Shown: positions 29,041 to 41,477 of the stretch, one piece after another | Layout of the letters: every line of letters starts with the position of its first letter | Numbering within the stretch: the stretch's first letter is position 1 | Assembly (NCBI GenBank): GCA_963971225.1 | Contig: OZ020268.1 | Span: 35,551,848-35,615,847, forward strand | Origin: Melieria omissa | Lineage: Eukaryota > Arthropoda > Insecta > Diptera > Ulidiidae | Direction of reading: 5' to 3' | DNA length: 64,000 nt | Made by a program: the position numbers and the translations under genes | Notes under the pieces: generated by a model | Seen by the model: only the letters and a program-made list of their open reading frames with translations | What the model was told of the DNA's origin: nothing | Databases searched by the model: none

Positions 29041-29249
29041 CCGAGGAAATGGATCAGGCCGACTCTGAACTTAGGGAAACCATTACGAATATTTGGCCTT
29101 TGCAAGCGAAGAAAATGCTCGACCTACTTGTGCCACCCATTGACCAACTGAACAAGGGAAAGTTATCGGTTGGCAAGATCTATGCCGGCTTTCTGATATT
29201 AGAATCGTGGCGTAACACGCGTTTCGGACAAGTCGATTCGGGAGTGCCG
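29041..29249 (+). CDS. cac: cac exon: pre-IQ and IQ calmodulin-binding domain
   Basis: The exon has two bases plus 69 codons and ends in phase 0. It carries EEMDQADSELRETITNIWPL, then QAKKMLDLLVPP and the IQ helix KLSVGKIYAGFLILESWR, followed by NTRFGQVDSGVP. In Cav channels the IQ helix binds calmodulin, which mediates calcium-dependent regulation. The donor is GTAAGT. Because the exon ends in phase 0, it can join either the 40016 or the 47671 exon, which both open in phase 0. That makes this junction the branch point of the tail. Confidence 0.95.
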
Positions 29250-30059
29250 GTAAGTTCTCACATTTTCAATGTTCTTACGTATTTACAATGATTTGTGAGG
29301 TCTATGAGTCTGCTGTGAGTAAATATATTCAGCAAATAATTGGCAATTACATTTAAGGGGAACATGACAAATTAAGTATTTGGAATTTTAGCAAATTTAA
29401 GTCTGTTATTTTTTTTCGATTAAGTTGTATCAATTGTGTTGAAGGTCGCAAGCAAATTAAACACAAAAACCATCTGTATATTTAAACAAATGAAACGACA
29501 CTGGAAACATTTATAGCCACACATACATGCATACAAAATATGAGTTTTATTTATTCTTTCACGGTTACACTTATTGAAATTTAAATGTGTAGCACATAAC
29601 GTGTTTCAGTTGTTGTTTTTTTGGCAGTGTAACATTTTATTTTCAATTGGCTGCGTTTATGTTGATCGGTTGACATGCGCTGCTTGCTTGAATTGTAGTC
29701 AAACTGAATGACTTTGTGAAAGGTTAAAGTCAGCTGGAAAACACTTTTACGCAAAGTTTTTGATAAAGTTAGGTGTAGAATTCTATAGGAATGAAGTGTT
29801 GATTAATGAAAGAAATTTGAAAGTATTCACTAGTCTGAATTCTTTAGTTAAACAGTACAGTACTTGAAGTGTGGGAAGAAATAGTACTTGAAAGTTTCAA
29901 GTTTTTTTAGTTAGTGAAGAAAATTATAAATAAATTAATTAAAAAATAAATAACAACTAAATAAATAAATAAATTATTAATAAATTATGCTTATTAAATT
30001 AAAACATATTTTTATTGAAATTTTCTCTTAGAAAGATCTTTTTTCGTAAGTTTCATCAA

Positions 30060-31830
30060 AAGAATCAAAATCAAAGACTTTATTTAGCACAGTTAGAATG
30101 ATCCAATGTGGGTGAAATATGCACAGTTTTGTTTGATAACTTGTTGCCATTTTTAAGGTAATTCCATTATGCTTCTCTGATAGAAACCATCTTCCGTTTT
30201 ATCTGTATATAATGTATATCTACAAGTTTCTTTCGAGCCAAATTTTTCACCAGCCATATACAGAAACAGATGGTCATCACTTGGTGCCTTCCAAACAAGC
30301 TCCTGTAGTTTCTGAAGGATCATTATATTGGGTTGGGGAAAAAGTATTGAGCGTTTTTTATTAAAAACTCATATCATTGTTTTTTAATTAAAAAAACATT
30401 TTATTACTCCAAATATTGTCCATTCTTTTCGACAACAGTCGGCCATTTTTCGGCCAGAACCAATATTTCCTTGTTGTAAAATTCCGGGCGTTTATCCTGG
30501 AAAAACTGGTCCAAGCGCCTTTCACAGTCCTCTTTTGTAACCAGCAAGAGCGTGTTGAAGAGATCTGAACAAATGGTAATCTAAAGGTGCAATGTCAGGA
30601 CTATACGGTGGATGCATTAAAACTTCCAGCCAAAGTCCTCTAGTTTTTGGCGGGTCAACAAAGATGCGTGTGGTCTAGCGTTGTCATGATAAAACACAAC
30701 ACCTTTCCTGTTGATCAATTCCGGTCTCTCTTTTTCAATTTCTTGCTTCAACCGCATTAATTGCTGGCCGTATAGGTTGGAATTAATCGTTTGGCCAGGC
30801 GGTAGTAGCTCGTAATGGATTATATCCTTGAAGTCCCACCAAACGCACAGCATCACCTTCCCTGTCATCAATCTTGGTTTTGACACCGTTTTTGAAGCTT
30901 CATCCTGTTTGCACCAAGCCCGTTTTCAAACAACTTTATCGTATGTGATCTACTTTTCATTACCTGTTACCACACGTTTCAAAAATGGCTCGATTTCGTT
31001 TCGTTTCAAGAGTGAATCGCAAATGGAAACTCTCCATTAAATTTCTTTCACTTAATTCATGAGGCACCCAAACATCGAGTTTCGTTTTGAAACCAACTTT
31101 ATGCAAGTGGTTCAAAACGGTTTTGTGGTCGATGTTCAGTTCCCTAGCGATGTCATGACTGCTTACATGACGATCTTCTGAAACCTTAGCCATAATTTCA
31201 CAGACTTTTTCGGTGATGGGTCGACCGGAGCGAGGAGCATCTTTCACTTCCAAATTTCCAGATCGAAAGCGAGCAAACCATATCCTGGCAGTTGATTGAG
31301 ATAGAGTATCTTCACCATAAACAGCACAAATCTTTGCATGCGCCTGTGTCGCGTTCTTCCCTTTGTCGTAGTAAAATTTGCAAAATGTAACGTATTTTTT
31401 TCGAAATTTCACTCATCTTTGTTTTGGAATAACTTTTAACTCGACGCACAAATCTTAATAAAATTTCTGAAGTATTCGGTTTATTTATTTCTTGTTGTGT
31501 AAGAAAGAAAGATACTAGATGTAGCTAACCGTTGCAAAGTTATTATACTTTAAAGTCAAGTGAACGGAAAAATGCTCAATAGTTTTTCCCCAACCCAATA
31601 TTTGAGTGTGGCCTGGGGTTCCCCTGATGAAATCTTATTACCATTTGAAGCCATATTTGTGGTCCATATTTGTTATTGTTGGAGGAAAACTATAAAATAT
31701 ACCGAATTTTCTCTTTGCTGGTTTTGTCTGAAAAGTTTTTTTAGTACGAAATATTATCTCTCCAATGCTGTCGCACGTATATGACACGAAATACAGATTA
31801 CTAAAGCCATCTAATAGAATACTCCTACCA
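30060..31830 (-). mobile_element. Older mariner-like remnant, split by a younger mariner
   Basis: The left flank near 30130-30200 ('ataacttgttgccattttt', 'atagaaacc') and the right flank near 31690-31810 (tctgaaaagttt, tagtacgaa) correspond to the two ends of the mariner remnant at 42410-43510. Little of the original coding part is left between them. Confidence 0.6.
30326..31600 (-). mobile_element. Full-length mariner element with a dead transposase
   Basis: The ends TTGGGTTGGGGAAAAAGTAT and ATAGTTTTTCCCCAACCCAA lie inside TA flanks (30326-30327, 31599-31600), giving a body of about 1271 bp, the usual mariner length. The transposase starts at 31412 (MKFRKKYVTFCKFYYDKGKN), with the paired helix-turn-helix region (TARIWFARFRSGNLEV, RPITEKV, HKTVLNHLHKVGFKTKLD). 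A frameshift falls near 31005-31030 and two stops replace Trp codons near the first catalytic Asp region. The second Asp is in FYHDNARPHASL. It is not able to make an enzyme. Confidence 0.9.
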
Positions 31831-33029
31831 CCAGACACCTAAGAATAAAAGTTGTCGCTTTCATAAGTTTATAAAAGAAAAAGTTTACAAATGAACTGCA
31901 ATTCAAGCAAGAAATGTGCGCTGTGTAAAAAACATTACTGTACAACTTATTGTTAGCGTAAGACAACACTGGACGTTAGTCAAGAATCAACATATCACTT
32001 GCAGATATTCACTCGGGTAGATAAATATTTAATCCACACACACACACAGAATATAAATACAACACTTGCACCATTAAAAAATTTATTATCAATTAGAAGC
32101 AAAACTTAGATTATTCAATTTCAAAGCAACAACACAGTTTCAATTAAGTTTATAATGCAATTATTTCTCTTCACTTGTTTGTACGTAAAATGTATAAAAA
32201 TATAAAATGCAGAATTGGAAGGAGGTATATACATAAGAAGAATATGCATCATCAAGTTAAAAGTTTATGAATTCATTTTATGAAGTTTACTTAGTTAAAA
32301 GTTAATGAGATTACGAGCTAACGAGTTCCTAATTAAAGTAATGATTTTGTATTTGTAGGTATGAGTGTTGTAATTGAAATTAACAAAGTATTCTTGTAGG
32401 ATATTAAAACTATATATATATATAATTGAAATATTTTCGTATTGTATTTTTAATGACCATAGCAGATAAACGTTGGAATGCACAGATTTTTGAGCGACTG
32501 TTGTGTTTGAAAAAAATGTTGCAATCGATGAGTTTTATTGGATTTTTTCATAAACTTAAAGTCAGACAAATTAGTTGAATATGTAAAATGCAAATATTTT
32601 GAGATTTTATAAATTAAAAAGAACGTAATTTTTAAGATTGAAATCAGTATAATATTTATTTAACCATAAATTCAATTAAAACGAAAAGTCTGACTCACAT
32701 TGGACTCTAGCAAATCAGTTTAGCAGTAAAAATTTTAATATTTGAATATTAAATAAAATCCATAAGATTTAATTTAAAAGGAAATTTGTGTCAAAAATTT
32801 AGTTTACATGGGACTACAGTCAATTGTTATAGGTTTTTTGTCTAAACAATGAAAATAACATATTAAAAAAGAGTTAAAACTAAAAAAAAACCTTTAACTC
32901 AAACTACAGTAAGGCAATTTGGCTATGGTTGGTTGGTTGGTTGAAGTGACTGACCCACAATTGTTCCCCTGCAAGTCACAATTAGCGCATAGACGCCGTT
33001 TTGATACCACATGCTCACCGAAACTAAAC

Positions 33030-34100
33030 CTGGTTAGTCGTATGATTAAATCCACCCGGTAGAATTCAGGTATCCAAGGAGGTTTCCCAGACTTACTGTG
33101 GAGCAATCGGTCAAACAAGTAAGGAAGTGTTTCCCCAGAGACTTAAATCTTGCCCTTGCCAAAGCTGGGCAGTGACAGAGGAAGTGATTAGGTGTTTCTT
33201 TCTCCTCTAAATTCCCACAGCTCCTACGGTGGGTATTGAAGGGGGTGCTTAGACTCTCCGCATGTGGACCTATGGTCCAGTGGCCTGTGATGACCGCCGT
33301 AAGTCTAGCAACGTCCATGCGAGATTTGTGTATAAGCTCATGGGATCTCTGCTCATTATAGGAGGGCCACATCGCCCGCGAGGTACGACAGGAAGTCAGC
33401 GACTTCTACGTCCAATTGGCAAGACTGGGACAGTGTAGATAGTAGCCCCTCTTGACTACTTCCAAAGGCGTCGGATCCGGGACACCCAGCGATGCGTCAC
33501 GATAGCCACCTGAGCGCGCCAATTCGTCCGCCCTCTCATTCCCTTCAATGTTCCTATGGCCCGGAACCCAGAAAAGGGTGATATCAGCACAACGACTTAG
33601 CGCGCTTAGAGCCATCTTACACTTCTCAACCAGCCTTGACTGGACCGTGGTAGATTGTAGAGCTTTTATTGCTGCCTGACTGTCAATGAATATTGCAACC
33701 TTGCACCTATCAGTGATATGTCTCTCTACCAGTCGGCAGGCTTCCCTGACCGCCAAGAATTCTGCCTGAAAAACTGTGACATCATTAGGTAGGCGTATGG
33801 CTTCATTAATCCCCACGTGCTGTGAGTATACCCCCGCACCAACACCGCACGCCATTTTGGATCCATCCGTAAAGATGTGTATGTCGTATTCGTTAAAAAA
33901 ACTAGTTCTTTCCCATTCGGCCATCGTAGGGAATTTCGCCCCGAAATCCACTAAACTTAACGCTTGGTAATGTACTTAGCACTTTGCTGTGCCCATAGCT
34001 GCGTTCCGCCCAACAACCAATCGCCTTAAGCCTTACTGCGGAGTTGAGGGTGATGTGCATTATATGTAAATCAATAGGGAGAAAGTGTAACAGCACATTC
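33030..34100 (-). pseudogene. LINE fragment with a complete RNase H domain
   Basis: The frame 33951-33406 contains IFTDGSKMACGVGAG, TVFQAEFLAVREA, VAIFIDSQAAIKALQ and GNERADELARSG. All four acidic motifs (D, E, D, D) of RNase HI are present. The next part in another frame (33372-33046) carries LTAVITGHWTIGPHAE and ETPNHFLCHCPALARARF, the Cys/His tail. A segment upstream (34102-33902) is in a third frame, so at least two frameshifts exist. The tail ends near 32925 in GGTTGGTTGGTTGAAG. It belongs to a family of I/LOA-type LINEs with a related copy at 40300-40960. Confidence 0.85.
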
Positions 34101-35589
34101 AAATCTTCCGTGGAGCAATTTTTCTATAAAAATTAAAAAAAAATTTTTTAACTTAAAATCTAAAAACATTAAAATTAAACTATACATTAAACTGACAAAA
34201 TGAATACCAAATTCGTTTAATAATTTTGCCACAAAAAAGGCTTTTAGCCCCAGTTTGGCTTCTACAAATATCAATCAGTTCAGTCAATATCCATTTTATC
34301 TATAATCGACTTTTGTCCTCATGCAACTTAGCTTAACTTGTCTCAAAAGTATTCATCGAGTGCAGTCAATTTTTCAAACCACAGTTCTTATTTACAACCT
34401 ACTAGTGTTTACTTTTCTTTAAAACGTATAATTTGAGCGTTGAATTAATTGCATACTGTTCTTGTGTGTTCTTTTTATAAACAACAAAAAACAAAATATC
34501 AAACATAAAAAAAAAACAAACGAAAATCGTATAAAAACTTCATTCAACCAATTGTTCATGAAAACTATGCAATAACTTATGAACCCAATTGCGATTAATG
34601 TACCCGTCCTTAGCGGAAGAAGCGTGACGATGAAGACGAGCGCATTTGCAGTCCGACGGCCGATGATCAGCCGGTATTATTCATGGTCTTTTACACAGAA
34701 ACAACTAAAACAAAACTTAAAATCTTAAAAAAAATAAACTAAACTTATCTAGAAGTGTGCATTTTGCTAGTGCAATGTATATAACCGAATTCTATGCATC
34801 ATTTTCGTTTACAAAAATACCTTTTATTCGCATAAAATATTTTCACAAGTACTCCTATGCAACGAACGATTTGATGTCCATCGATTAAATCCTATGCCAG
34901 TTTATAAATAGATTCTACTCCGCTGCTTTTTTCCGTATATACACATGCTTTCTACGGTCTTTACACTAAAAACTAAATTCCGAATGATAATATTGCATAC
35001 AAAACAGAAACGTTTGTTCCCCAAAACATGGCACATGGCTCGTGACAGTAATTGACTGCCATGTGTCGTATGCAAGAAGTCCTATTTAATTGGCAAATGT
35101 ACATTTTGAAAGAAATTTCACATATTGCAAGTTGTTTGTTGCCGAAGTTTCAACGCAAGAGCAGAAAATAAAAAAAAAACACAAGTGTTTTTAATAAAAA
35201 AATTATATTTTTATACTTTTTAAATTGGGAAATATTTTACAAAAATCGCTTGACTGGCGTAAAAATCAGACAATTGGCTTTGTGGCTTTTGCGTTTGGAA
35301 CAGAAATAATTTAATTTATAATGCACCTGCCTTCTGCACATAATATATTCTTACACACACAGCCTCAATAAAGATCAAGACGTATGATGATCTTTGTCCA
35401 TCTGTAAAAATACGTGTCGTACAACTGTCTTCAAGATTTGTGTTCAATGATGAAAAAGATTGGCTGCATTGCTGAGTTGTTGTACGGCAGGTATCGATAG
35501 TGTATAGCACCGAGTGATGAAAATATTTTTACAAAAATGTCAATTGAACAGTCAATGAACAAATTGAACGAATTGTGATCTTATGAATC

Positions 35590-36130
35590 GCTCGATGCGT
35601 TGCACACTGCATTCGAAAATTGATTTTTCAATTAATAAAAGTTAGCAAAAACCTTATTACACATCAAAAAATGAAGAAATTTTACGTTTTTTTGCCATAT
35701 GAATGCCACATTTGAAGGGTTTTACAGTGAAATGTGATATTCCAGTTAATAAGTATATTCCACTCATCAAAATATGATTTTTTTGCCTTGTAAATGCCTC
35801 ACTCGAAGGGTTTTTCGTACTTTTCAAAGTTGATTTCCTAATTGATAAATTAAAATCAGCAAGAAACCATAAAAAAAATTAAGAAATTTCATGTTTTTTA
35901 ACTTTGAATCTCTCACGCAAAGTTGATTTTCTATTCAATAAATTAAAAATCAGCAAAAACCCATCAAAATATGAAGAAATTTAATGTTATTTTGCCTTTG
36001 AATCTCTCACTCAAAGGTGATTTCTAATCAACAAATTGAAAGATGAAGATTTTTATCATTTATTGATCGTATGAATACCACATTTGAGAGCATTTGCAGT
36101 GCTTTAAAGTGTTAATTTTCCAATAAACCC
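35590..36130. repeat. Degenerate tandem repeat, about 94-110-bp unit
   Basis: About five diverged copies of a unit with the order 'ttgattttct aatta', 'aatcagcaaaaacc', 'atgaagaaattt', 'tttgcctttgaat', 'ctcactcaaag'. The AATCAGC motif recurs at 35854 and 35948, a spacing of 94. Confidence 0.6.
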
Positions 36131-36798
36131 TAGTGCCCAGAAGTGAACCTCACAGTCTAATCGAAAATTTCAAATGGTGATAAGAACTAAAGAAGAACTA
36201 AGAACTAAATTGCAATATTTTAGATGCTTTTCTACTTTTTTCTTTGATTATTTAAAACTTAAGGAAACCATAGATGTGAGCATCAGAAGCTCTTTTTGAT
36301 AAAAAGATCACATATTTTTTTTACATACACTTTTATGGTTTTTTGTCGTGATCACAGCACACATCCCGTCGATATGGAATGAAGTCAACCGGAATTTATC
36401 CAAAAAACTTCAACAACGTGCGACATATTGTAAACAGTTTAGCTTTGTCGAAATTGGTGTTTCTTACAGAAGTGCGATATGCACTTTCACTCGAAAATAT
36501 TCTGTTGGGTTCTTTGTGATTCCGTTCATTTGGGGTCCGGTGTTCTTCACCATTTGTTGGCTTTCCAGGCGGAAATAATTTGGTCTTGGCGGGAAAATTG
36601 TATGGATTAGTAATGTGCAATTTCTGCAAGTCCATCGAAAAACCGGACCCTAAGTACGGAGTACTGAACTGTCGTTCCTGTAGTGATGACAGTGAATTCA
36701 TCTCCACAGCTTTTGCATAAGTTTTCGGTTGACAGTCACCATTTGCATAAAAGTAGTGTTCCTTCCTACAGTATATGACTTTCATGTCTGATAAATAT

Positions 36799-37121
36799 TG
36801 TTACAAAAATGACTTATCTAAGTTCGCCTCTGGATTGTGCTTGCAAATAAAACCACTTCAACCATTCAGCGCAAACGCGGTCAAAAACCAGCAATCACTT
36901 TATTTACTAATTTACACTTGCTACCACTTATTGGACTATTGCATGTTTCCCCTTTGTTGCTCAAATCAGACTCGTCCTCTGCGCTGCACCCGGCTGCCTT
37001 TTATATTTGTCTGGTCATCGCGCCGATTGTTCTCACACATTCCAATTGGCCTATCTCTCGATCGTTCTCGCACAGCCCATTACCATCGCGAGCCGTCCTT
37101 GCCATATTGAAATTATAGCAA
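36799..37121 (-). mobile_element. Probable solo LTR
   Basis: Read on the minus strand, it begins TGCTATAATTTC and ends TTTTGTAACA. Inside are a TATA box (AATATAAAAGG, near 36998-37008) and, after it, AATAAA near 36900. This is the order of promoter and polyadenylation signal in an LTR. No internal retroviral-type coding region lies next to it. Flanking target duplications are not clear. Confidence 0.45.
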
Positions 37122-37614
37122 GTCGGCTGTACTCTAAAGTGCGTGCCTAAAAGTATGCCCGTAAAACATTCATGCATATCACAGTGACCAGAGTGCCTCA
37201 TCATTACAATATGTAATGGACGTATCATGAATTCATCCAGTGATGTCTGCCGTAGCTGTGGAAATGAAACAGAAGTAGAAACGATACGACACTTCCTTTT
37301 CCACTGCCCGGCTCTGCAGGAACGCCGGCTCCGCACATTGTGGTCAAGATTCCTGACAGACCTGGCTTGCGCGGCGAAAGTCGAAATCTCGCATCTGCTC
37401 TCCTTCATTAAGAGTTCGAACTGGTTCCCCCTTGACTGAGACTATTGGTTAGCTCCAGAACATTAGCCATTTTGACCTCCGAGTGGAAGCGCGGTCCTGC
37501 CGCACAAGCCCTTCCCTACCTAACCTAACCTATGATGGATGAGTGATAGTACTTATACTTTAAAGAATGCCTTATTGAAATTATAGCAAGTCGGCTGTAC
37601 TCTAAAGTGCGTGC
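37105..37614 (+). mobile_element. 5'-truncated LINE between 42-bp direct repeats
   Basis: Bases 37105-37146 and 37573-37614 are the same 42 bases (start TATTGAAATTATAGCAAGTC). Between them is a LINE 3' fragment: the frame 37227-37439 reads SSDVCRSCGNETEVETIRHF and LFHCPALQERRLRTLW, a CCHC-type tail, followed by the family's end with CCTACCTAACCTAACC. A related copy is at 52741-52965. The direct repeats are best explained as a target-site duplication, unusually long for a LINE. Confidence 0.8.
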
Positions 37615-37909
37615 AGGCAAAGAGGGCAATTAGAGAGCTGTGAGCCATTCGAAAAGCGGCTTGTGAATAGCTTTATGAGTCTTCTATGGTACCTGTAAAG
37701 AATTAACATATATTTTTTAGAAACAAAGATTTGTACTTATAGAGAAAATCAAAACTTGTCATCAATACATCATATACGTCGTTTATATTTGCAATATATC
37801 CAATAAAAATGTATGCCAGGAGTATCGCACTATCACCAAAGCTTGACAGAGATATAAATATATGGATTGATTACAAAAAATGTTGCAGTCGCAATTGTTA
37901 TTCTCTGAT

Positions 37910-38150
37910 TCATGTATTCACAATTTTATTCTCAAACATAAAAACACTTAAAATAAATGTTTTTAAGTTGAAGTGCCAAATGGATTCGAAAAAGTAAACT
38001 CAATTGTATTTTTCAGTATTTCAGCTCATATGAGTCTCACAACTTCATTCTCAAACAAAAAAACTTTAAATAAATGTTTTAAAGTTGAAGTTCCAAATGG
38101 ACTTGAAAGTATTGGAAGACTTGAAGTATTTCAGCTCACATGAGTCTGAT
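37910..38150. repeat. Tandem duplication of about 125 bp
   Basis: The block containing TTCTCAAACA, AAATAAATGTTTT, AAGTTGAAGT(GCC/TCC), AAATGGA and ATTTCAGCTCA occurs twice in succession with small changes. Confidence 0.65.
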
Positions 38151-40015
38151 AGTCTCACTTCTCTGGGAATTAGAGTTAAAAAAATCAGCAAAATTCCATT
38201 AATGAGTGAATGCTAATAATCTTGCAATATTCTAAGCTAATTTTTCACATTGCTGACTTTTTATCTTGTTCTGACTTTTATTTTGTAAAAATAGTTTCTC
38301 ATCACAATCGATTTTAAACCAGGTTTCACTGTATTGCTGACCACTACAGTTTGCACCGAAGCTGCAAATAAACTAATTGGATCACAGACATTTTTATTGA
38401 CATTCAAATTGTAGCATATTTGTTCAAATTAGCTATACATCGAACATTCAGTATACAGCGAAACCTCGAATTGTTACTTTTAAAGCGAATGATTCCAATT
38501 GCACCACACATTGGTTTGACTAGTTGCCAATATTATTTCCATTTCGATATACTAAAAATGTAACTGAGTTTAGTATGTATAAAATATTGTATTCACTTTA
38601 ATGCTATGGTCTTTTGATTGTTTATATTATAGCTAGTTTTTTAATAGTCCCACCTACTCACCTACATATGTCCATGATCCCGAAATGAGTAGATCGAACG
38701 CAGAACTCAGCTAGCTGTATAGATATCCACCTAGGCAAATGTACCTACAATAATATATAATAAATAGGGTTGGCAAGATTTCGAAAATTTAACTATGCAA
38801 AAAATCAAAAAAATCGCGTCCATAAATGTGTAGTTGTGAAAGGAATAAATATGTCCTATATTTAAAATTGAATTTATCATTTCCTTATAACTTGTAATCA
38901 TTTCAAATTGTTTATATTTCTTCATGAGTTCTACTCTACTGTAGAGCATGAATTTCAGTTTTATTTAAATATATTTTCAATATGACAAAAGCATTTTTTG
39001 TTTGATTTTCGTATGGTTTTTGTTTTGAAAAACTCACTTTGTTTGTCCAAAGAGATTTTGTTTGTATATTTACAATACTAGCCTTTTGCAAATGATATTC
39101 TTTAGCGAACTCTTTCATACGAAGTTACTTAGCAATTCTCAGCATGTTTTTTTCACCAATAATTTAGTGAATTTTATTAGTATTTACAAGTTACTTAGCT
39201 GCCATAATCAAACACAATATAGCATACACAATCACACAAACACATGTGCCAGCTTTGAACAACAATAACACACTCGCATATTTATCAATTGAAGCAATTC
39301 AGTAACTTAGCATAAACTATTGCTTGATCATTGCTAATCGATACTAAGTTCATAATTCCAAAGACGATTCAATAACGTGCGGTATAGTACAAGTATTGCG
39401 AATTCCTTTTTTATGTAAATTACTTGCATATATACATACATGAATATTTACTCTACATATTTTTATAAAAGTACTACTACTACTTTTTATATTTCCTTAC
39501 CAAATGCTATACTCATCGTATTACTATTTTACTGAACTATAAATAAGAACAAAATAAATCGACAAACTTTTTGAATGCTCTTTAATAACTTTTCATCTCT
39601 TTTGATTTTTTATTTTTGTGCCTCTGTTTATGACAATCGTTCTTGTTGCTACCTCACCATATTTCCAAATTTTCACTCACACACAACTACGTCAAATTAA
39701 TATATATTTCTATTACGCATACACAAATTTTACAACCGCAACAAAAAAAATCTATGTAAAATATGTACAAACAAAAATACTATCGACATATCAACGAAAA
39801 CTACTGCAATCGTACAACGCTGTCGACCGCATGGAAAATATGAATGCACTGTACAAAATTTCGATTGCGATACATTCATCAATTGTCTAACAACAACAAA
39901 AATCACCGTCAATTGCGTACAATTCGCGAATAACACAACCACCACCAAACATCATCAACATGCAATGCAAACAATGCATAACGTATACAATTAAAAATTC
40001 CAAAAACAAAACCAG

Positions 40016-40227
40016 AAACAATCATTTTTCAACTGTCTGCTCGATATGGCCGCCCTTGAAAAAGGAGGATCACGGCAGGGCTCGATTAGTTATGAACCCA
40101 ATGGCGACGGTGGCGCCAACTCACAAACGCATTTATTAGCAAACACAAATCAGCTTAACGGTGATGCCGAACATAACAGTTTGGCAACGTTGGCACGTCG
40201 CAGCACGATCAGAAAACGTTCAGTTAG
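40016..40227 (+). CDS. cac: cac alternative tail exon A (phase-compatible with the 47671 exon)
   Basis: The frame is open without a stop from 39995 and runs to the donor GTAATT at 40228. If the acceptor is the AG at 40014-40015, the exon encodes 70 residues plus two bases: KQSFFNCLLDMAALE, then a Ser/Gly/Asn-rich stretch (SISYEPNGDGG), and ends ARRSTIRKRSV plus AG. A second in-frame acceptor is the CAG ending at 40075, before GGC TCG, which would drop the first 20 residues. The ends are phase 0 and 2, as in the 47671 exon. AG joined to the A at 47923 gives Arg and stays in frame with the tail; joined to 47671 it shifts frame and stops. Protein-like composition and matching phases support it, but I do not recognise the peptide with certainty. 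An alternative is a retained ORF with no splicing. Confidence 0.62.
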
Positions 40228-40299
40228 GTAATTTTTTAAAAAAACATCTATAATTCAGCATTCACTCACTCATTCACTCATAAAATCATGCAACCACAT

Positions 40300-40960
40300 G
40301 ACTCATACACGGTTCAGTGAAATAGTTGATGGCTTCAATTGGATGGGCCTTAAAGCCAACCCGCATCGTCTAAATAGGACTTGGATGGATTTTAGTCTTA
40401 TCTCGGACAGATCAGCTAGAGAGCTGATCACACTGTTCCCCAAGGAATTTAGTCTTTTAAAAGCTAAGGCAGAGCTACCGCAGAGGAAGTGTTCGAGTGT
40501 TTCCCTCTCGTTGCAGCTTCTGCAAAAAGGGTTGTGGGGATTCCTAATCTCGCCGCGTGTAGACCAATTGGCCAGTGACCCGTGATCACGGCCGTTAGCC
40601 TAGAAACATTCTTACGAGAATTTAGCAGCAGGTCGTTGGTTCTGTGGGAGTCGTAGCGTGGCCAGATCTGCCGAGCCACTCTGCAGCTGGAAAGATTGCT
40701 CCAGCTACTATCCGCTTTCCTCAGGAAATAATCCTTTAACTGTCTAAGCCTTGCGGTTAAAGGCGGTGCCACCCTTTCGGCCTGTGAGTCCATGGCAGAT
40801 CCCACCTTGGCCAGCTCGTCAGCTGTCGTTTCCGCTGATACCCGCGTGACCGGGTATCCAACAGATGGTAAGATCCACCCGGCCGCTCACCAACTCTAGC
40901 AACTCTTTACAGTCTCTGACTAGTTTTTGGGTGAGGTACAAACAAATAAGTGAATTAAGG
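40300..40960 (-). pseudogene. LINE C-terminal fragment, sister of the 33030 copy
   Basis: The minus-strand frame 40805-40464 reads LRQLKDYFLRKADSSWSNL and KNVSRLTAVITGHWPIGLHA, parallel to RLTAVITGHWTIGPHAE in the fragment at 33046-33372. The Cys tail is frame-broken. It begins only about 70 bases after alternative tail exon A. Confidence 0.75.
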
Positions 40961-41477
40961 GGTGAAAAGGGGGTAGAAAATTGATGAATGAATGAATTTC
41001 TAGAAGTACTGGTTAAACGAGTATTTTTGTATTTGTGATATTACAAAGAACCAGTAAAACTTGGGGAATGCAAAAGTATTCAAACGAATCTGAATAAGCT
41101 TGATTAGAATTCAATAGGCAGCGGGACAAAAGTTTGAAATCAAGACTTGCAGTCAACTTTGTAGTAAGAGGTCGTCACAAAAACCTGTTTGTATATATAG
41201 AAACATTCCAAAAATAAAATAAATCCATTTATTTTGTATTAAATTCAATTCATTACTCAACATAATAAGAATAATCTGTTTCAGGTCAAATTTGCACCAT
41301 TTTGTTCTACGCCTTTTATATTTTTGCAATAAGGATGGTCTAATAAGTTTTCGAGAAATCTGAGATTGCCATTGAAAAGTTTGTATTTTTTTACCATAAA
41401 CGTGCTTAGAACAATTTTATGTTCAAGCACTATTTGTGTTGTTAACACTGACTTGAAAAATTCATCTTGGTCAAAAA

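Larger units (their letters stand above)
29250..40015. other. cac intron after the IQ exon
   Basis: The intron holds nested mariners (30060-31830), an RNase H LINE fragment (33030-34100), a degenerate tandem repeat (35590-36130), a probable solo LTR and LINE insertion (36799-37614) and a duplicated segment (37910-38150). The stretches 29250-30060, 31840-33020, 34110-35580 and 38160-40015 show only AT-rich sequence and short simple repeats. Confidence 0.6.
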
